Shown in pieces: positions 62,301 to 64,000 of a stretch of 64,000 bases of DNA. The position numbers and the translations under genes were made by a program. This DNA comes from Tribonema minus (lineage: Eukaryota; Sar; Xanthophyceae; Tribonematales; Tribonemataceae). The stretch lies in assembly GCA_017506865.1 (NCBI GenBank), contig JAFCMP010000168.1, forward strand, positions 124,001 through 188,000, given 5' to 3'. The notes under the pieces were generated by a model. The model was given only the letters and a program-made list of their open reading frames with translations, was not told the origin of the DNA and did not search any database. Within the stretch, counting starts at the first letter, position 1. Each line of letters begins with the position of its first letter.

Positions 62301-64000
62301 ACGCACACGAGAAGGAGTACCTAGCAAAGCAACATGACGGCTCTCACCCCACAGACAGACTCGTATCAAGGCCACCCAGCTCCTTGCAGACCCCATTTCA
62401 AACGTAGCATGTTGTACTCCTTTTTTAAAGTGCCAAAGTTGCTCGAGAGTGAGGGCGTTGCGACAGAGCACGCTGGGGAGCGTGGGCATTTTGCGCCGCG
62501 ACTCGGCCGTGGCATCGCCCCGCCGGCCGCGTGCCCGGCCGCACAGCCTCTGCAGCAGGCACTGTGGGTGCGTACCGGTAGACTATGGCACGTGCTTCCA
62601 TTGCGCAGCGCCAGCGTCAGCTGGTTCTGCTTTTTGGGCCTCAAGGCAGCGCGCGATGGAACCTGTCGTGGAGCGTGGATGTTGAGAGTCGTGGTTTGGT
62701 CGCGCCGACTGCAGCCTGGCCGCCGCCGGCTGTGCGTGCGTGTGCGCCGAACGAAGCGTGCTGTGACGCTGAGCTCCTGGGGGCGTGCGCGGCTTTGGCT
62801 GCGCTGTGTGACCGCAGCATCCCCCCACTCACTGTTGCTGACCGAAACAGGGACAGCGCAGGGCCCGTGCGACGCCAGGGCATGCTGGCACAGACCGCGC
62901 CGCGACGCTGAGGCTCCTTGGGACATGCGCGGCTTAGGGTTAGGGTTAGGGTTAGGGTTAGGGTTAGTTGCGCCGCGCGACCGCAACATTGCTCAGCTCG
63001 CTTTTGCTGACCATGCGGCAATGCGCCGTCTTGCTATCGCGCTGAGCACTGATGACCACGTGCCCCCCGTGACACGACGTGTTCTGCCGCGCAGGAGGAG
63101 TTCCTGAGCAAGCGCATCGACCTGATCGCGGAGGACCAGCAGGGCAACGTGTTCATCGATCCCAGGTGCGTCCCCCCTCCTTGCGGCGGCAGCGGCGGCT
63201 TGCACTCTGCGGCGCAGGCACGGTGCATTCGCAGACAGACGATGTTGGTGTTTTCGCGGATGGCACACTTGACGTAGTTAGTTTGTGCCATGGTGTCTGC
63301 GTTGAAACCTGCCGCCGTCTGGGGCGTCGCATGTGTCTGCGCACAGGCGCTTCTGACAGTCTGACTGAGTGTAAGTGACACGTATAGTCACTACTTTGGC
63401 ACACAGATAAATCGACACCTTTCAGTCAGCAACCGGCCGGAACATTTGTGGTTCGTCACACAGAGTCCTCTTTCAAGATCGCACGGGTCCGAATTCAGAA
63501 CACGCCTGTAGTACACGTCTGGACGAGCGCGTGACCTCTGCACCAGCGCGCTGCGGGGTGCGCGGAGCCCATGAGCACGCCAGCGTCGCCGTTGCCGTGT
63601 GACGCCACAGCAGCGTCGGCTCGGCAGCGTCGCTTCGCGCCTGCGCGCATGCGTGCCGCCCACCCAGTCCGTGCGCCGCGACGCTCTGCGCCTTTGATCG
63701 CCCTCAGCGCATCCGCTCGCGCGCGCGCGCCGTCGCGCTGCACCCCCGGCACTGCGGCCGCAGCGCCTGACCACAGGGGGGCTGCGCAGCACAAACTTCA
63801 AATCGAACTCCAACTTGCTTGCCTGACCCCGCCATCGCTCTGCCACCCCGGGCACTGCGGCCGCAGCGCGCCTGACTGCAGGGCTGCAGCGGCATGAAAC
63901 CAAACTACGACTTCAACTTTGACCTGCTCGCCTAAACCCTCGATTGCTGCCCCCCATCGCTCGCCGCGCCGCTCAGCGCGTGGACCGTCCCCGAGAACAT
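40915..64000 (+). CDS. CLC-family voltage-gated chloride channel with CBS domains (3' end beyond window)
   Basis: Nineteen exons: 40915-42909, 43661-43911, 44712-44834, 45659-45728, 46555-46821, 48314-48442, 50176-50264, 51558-51723, 52710-52825, 54171-54337, 55297-55373, 56349-56403, 57216-57264, 58837-58960, 59842-59976, 60915-61018, 61881-62127, 63095-63165 and 63977-64000 (continues). All split codons are restored; about 1,419 residues are in view. Residues 1-665 are low complexity: polyglutamine, polyglycine and Ser. The membrane part has AGSGIPVMK (first Cl motif), GREGPFVH with the gating Glu, and VPAGDFIQTAVLGA (third motif, with Gln for the usual Pro). VEITSTYYLV resembles the channel-type EVTSTYF of animal ClC-1/2, not the exchanger-type EEVSYYF. 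Two CBS regions follow (exons 14-15 and 18-19), split by an Arg/Ser-rich insert in exon 17. It is predicted to pass chloride across a membrane; which membrane is unknown. Introns hold more than 20 exon-edge copies. Confidence 0.94.
43480..43530 (+). repeat. copy of the start of CLC exon 2
   Basis: GCGCAGGACCCGCAGTGGCG followed by CGAGCGCGT is repeated from the true acceptor at 43655-43684. It lies about 160 bp upstream, with its own GCGCAG acceptor. Confidence 0.9.
44130..44215 (+). repeat. copy of the end and donor of CLC exon 2
   Basis: CGGCGGTGCGTGACGGCGCG then TGAGCGCG and later GGAGAGTCACCTGCCT repeats the true exon end and intron start at 43893-43944, about 250 bp downstream. Confidence 0.75.
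44590..44635 (+). repeat. copy of the start of CLC exon 3
   Basis: CTCACCTCAGATCATACGGT followed by AGGGAGTTTGTGTGG is a decayed copy of the acceptor and first codons at 44703-44735, about 107 bp upstream. Confidence 0.88.
45775..45852. repeat. interstitial telomere-like array
   Basis: Degenerate CCCTTA/CCTAA units, between CLC exon 4 and the exon 4 copy. Confidence 0.65.
45860..45960 (+). repeat. near-complete copy of CLC exon 4
   Basis: A 53-nt block from GACATTAAGAGCAAGGCGGC to GGGTCGTCGAG|GTGAAC repeats 45676-45728 with very few changes, about 200 bp downstream. No AG upstream of it would join exon 3 in frame, so it does not look like a usable alternative exon. Confidence 0.9.
46180..46305. 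repeat. TGGG run and 46-bp tandem duplication
   Basis: A (GTGG)n run at 46181-46211 is followed by two copies of a unit containing ATTCA-AATGAGCACCGAAA and CGCCATTGGGC. It lies in CLC intron 4. Confidence 0.85.
46360..46410 (+). repeat. copy of the start of CLC exon 5
   Basis: TGGCCTCGTGCTCGCGGCGG followed by GCACGGGCCTCAACGTC repeats the exon start at 46558-46598, about 190 bp upstream; the flanking AACCGCCACAACCACCGCAA also matches the real acceptor region. Confidence 0.85.
46865..47040 (+). repeat. two copies of the end of CLC exon 5
   Basis: First copy 46870-46942 keeps GTGGAGATCACGTTCGCGTA then CTACCTCCTTGTGCAGCACTTCAAG|GTGG. The second, 46975-47030, keeps only GCAGCGTGTTCTCCGC and CCTACCTCATCGCGCA. 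Confidence 0.82.
47645..47698. repeat. interstitial telomere-like array, alternating orientation
   Basis: Units switch between TTAGGG and CCCTAA types several times. It lies in CLC intron 5. Confidence 0.88.
48150..48215 (+). repeat. copy of the start of CLC exon 6
   Basis: CGCCGACGCAGGCCTCCTTC then GCGGCGGTCAGCGGCGCGGTGG repeats the true acceptor and exon start at 48304-48345, about 150 bp upstream, with CAG kept. Confidence 0.9.
48405..49125 (+). repeat. tandem array of the end of CLC exon 6 plus intron
   Basis: The true exon end (48405-48442) and about 100 nt of following intron recur at about 48603-48745 and 48880-49010. The copies have GAGATGC and GAGGAGC in place of the donor GAGGTGC. 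A sub-repeat containing CCTTGAGATGTCGG recurs six times up to 49125, twice in variant form. Confidence 0.9.
49785..50015 (+). repeat. two copies of the start of CLC exon 7
   Basis: At about 49783-49815 and 49960-50005: GCGCAGGTGGCCATGTTCCT then GGCCATCGGCGTCGC in the second, a shorter version in the first. Both carry flanking GTGTCC/CGTCC-TCT text of the true acceptor region at 50150-50212. Spacing is about 190 bp. Confidence 0.88.
50490..50625 (+). repeat. copy of the end and donor of CLC exon 7
   Basis: CGGTACGTGCGCATG, CATGCGGCGCTGCAGGTGCG, GACTCTCCGCGGGACGCCGC and CTTCAAGTTCTTGAAGTGGC match 50221-50345 in order, about 290 bp downstream; the donor is kept. Confidence 0.9.
51355..51395 (+). 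repeat. copy of the start of CLC exon 8
   Basis: CGCACGCGGGGCGCCGGCGC followed by GGCGGGACCTGC matches the acceptor and exon start at 51549-51583, about 190 bp upstream. Confidence 0.75.
53020..53280 (+). repeat. two copies of the end of CLC exon 9
   Basis: GTGTCGTTCGCGACGCGCTG recurs at about 53033 and 53219 (true copy 52782). The second copy continues through CGCGCTGGGCACCAGGTACC, keeping the donor; the first is cut short to GCCGCAGGTACC. Confidence 0.93.
53660..54070 (+). repeat. three copies of the start of CLC exon 10
   Basis: Copies at about 53667-53735, 53838-53912 and 54006-54066 each keep GCAGCATCG as acceptor and exon start, then CGTGCCGGCGGGCGACTT or a variant. The second has TAG after KQT and the third has TAG within the FIQ region. 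The true exon starts at 54171; spacing is about 165-170 bp. Confidence 0.93.
54470..54995 (+). repeat. decayed copies of the end of CLC exon 10
   Basis: GGCGTTCGCCGGCGGCGCGA (about 54492), CAGTCCATATCAGGTGCCGC (about 54660) and GGCCGGCGGCGCGATGCAGT (about 54957) each repeat parts of 54300-54345. The second keeps the donor context. Confidence 0.85.
55430..55850 (+). repeat. three copies of the end of CLC exon 11
   Basis: Copies near 55462-55530, 55600-55665 and 55785-55850 repeat ACCATACTCATCGCCTACGT with GAGTGCGCCTGGCGTGCTGC and the CTGTCAGCA block of the true exon end at 55354-55420. The first has GAG in place of the donor GTG; the last is strongly decayed. Confidence 0.9.
56293..56338. repeat. 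interstitial telomere-like array
   Basis: (CCCTAA)n with some variants, just upstream of CLC exon 12. Confidence 0.9.
58340..58725 (+). repeat. three copies of the start of CLC exon 14
   Basis: Copies at about 58352-58415, 58530-58560 and 58655-58720 repeat CTTTCAGGCAGCGCGCTGTG and GACATTGCGGACCGCAACCT or variants. The true exon begins at 58837. C runs of 8-23 bases precede each copy and the true acceptor. Confidence 0.92.
60305..60384. repeat. head-to-head telomere-like palindrome
   Basis: About six TTAGGG units face about six CCCTAA units around 60342, followed by a second short switch. It could fold into a hairpin of roughly 18 bp. It lies in CLC intron 15. Confidence 0.93.
61704..61777. 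repeat. interstitial telomere-like array
   Basis: (TTAGGG)n with degenerate units, upstream of CLC exon 17. Confidence 0.9.
62935..62969. repeat. interstitial telomere-like array
   Basis: Nearly perfect (TTAGGG)n, five to six units, in CLC intron 17. Confidence 0.95.

Overview
The window looks like nuclear DNA of a eukaryotic alga. It is GC-rich, and most genes are cut into short exons by GT-AG introns of about 0.1 to 1.6 kb. Intron 3' ends often carry long C runs as polypyrimidine tracts, and (TTAGGG)n/(CCCTAA)n arrays lie inside introns. An AT-rich insert at about 11965-12327 carries a piece of a plastid ccs1 (ycf44) gene. Plastid-encoded ccs1 is a trait of red-lineage plastids, so a haptophyte or an ochrophyte-type alga is my best guess (inference, not proof).

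Layout, left to right. 327-4870 (+): 3' part of a coiled-coil, Gly/Ser-rich protein. 5368-5917 (+) and 6049-6308 (-): weak small-gene candidates. 7260-7987 (+): an open frame broken only by TAG codons. 9157-17355 (-): complete eight-exon NDUFAF5, the complex I assembly factor, with the plastid insert in intron 5. 18597-23403 (-): six-exon BABAM2/BRE homologue. 24782-30309 (-): six-exon atypical SDR/NmrA-like NAD(P)-binding protein. 31845-33705 (-): four-exon p31comet (MAD2L1BP) homologue. 33908-36219 (+): intronless, broken F-box-like/ankyrin/C2H2 gene. 36834-39257 (+): five-exon TPR protein. 40915 to beyond 64000 (+): CLC chloride channel with a 665-residue low-complexity N terminus and 19 exons in view. 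Reading frame is preserved across every junction I assembled for NDUFAF5, BABAM2, the SDR, p31comet, the TPR gene and the CLC gene, which strongly supports these models.

The genes do not form a pathway; they are ordinary eukaryotic housekeeping genes (mitochondrial assembly, deubiquitylation scaffold, mitotic checkpoint, ion transport).

The most striking feature is not a gene. In four of these genes, introns contain one to three decayed copies of the neighbouring exon edge together with its splice site, spaced about 60-290 bp apart. Copies of exon starts lie upstream of the exon and copies of exon ends lie downstream. I found about 30 such 'exon echoes'. They suggest that introns here grow by repeated tandem duplication across splice junctions, while splicing keeps using one copy.
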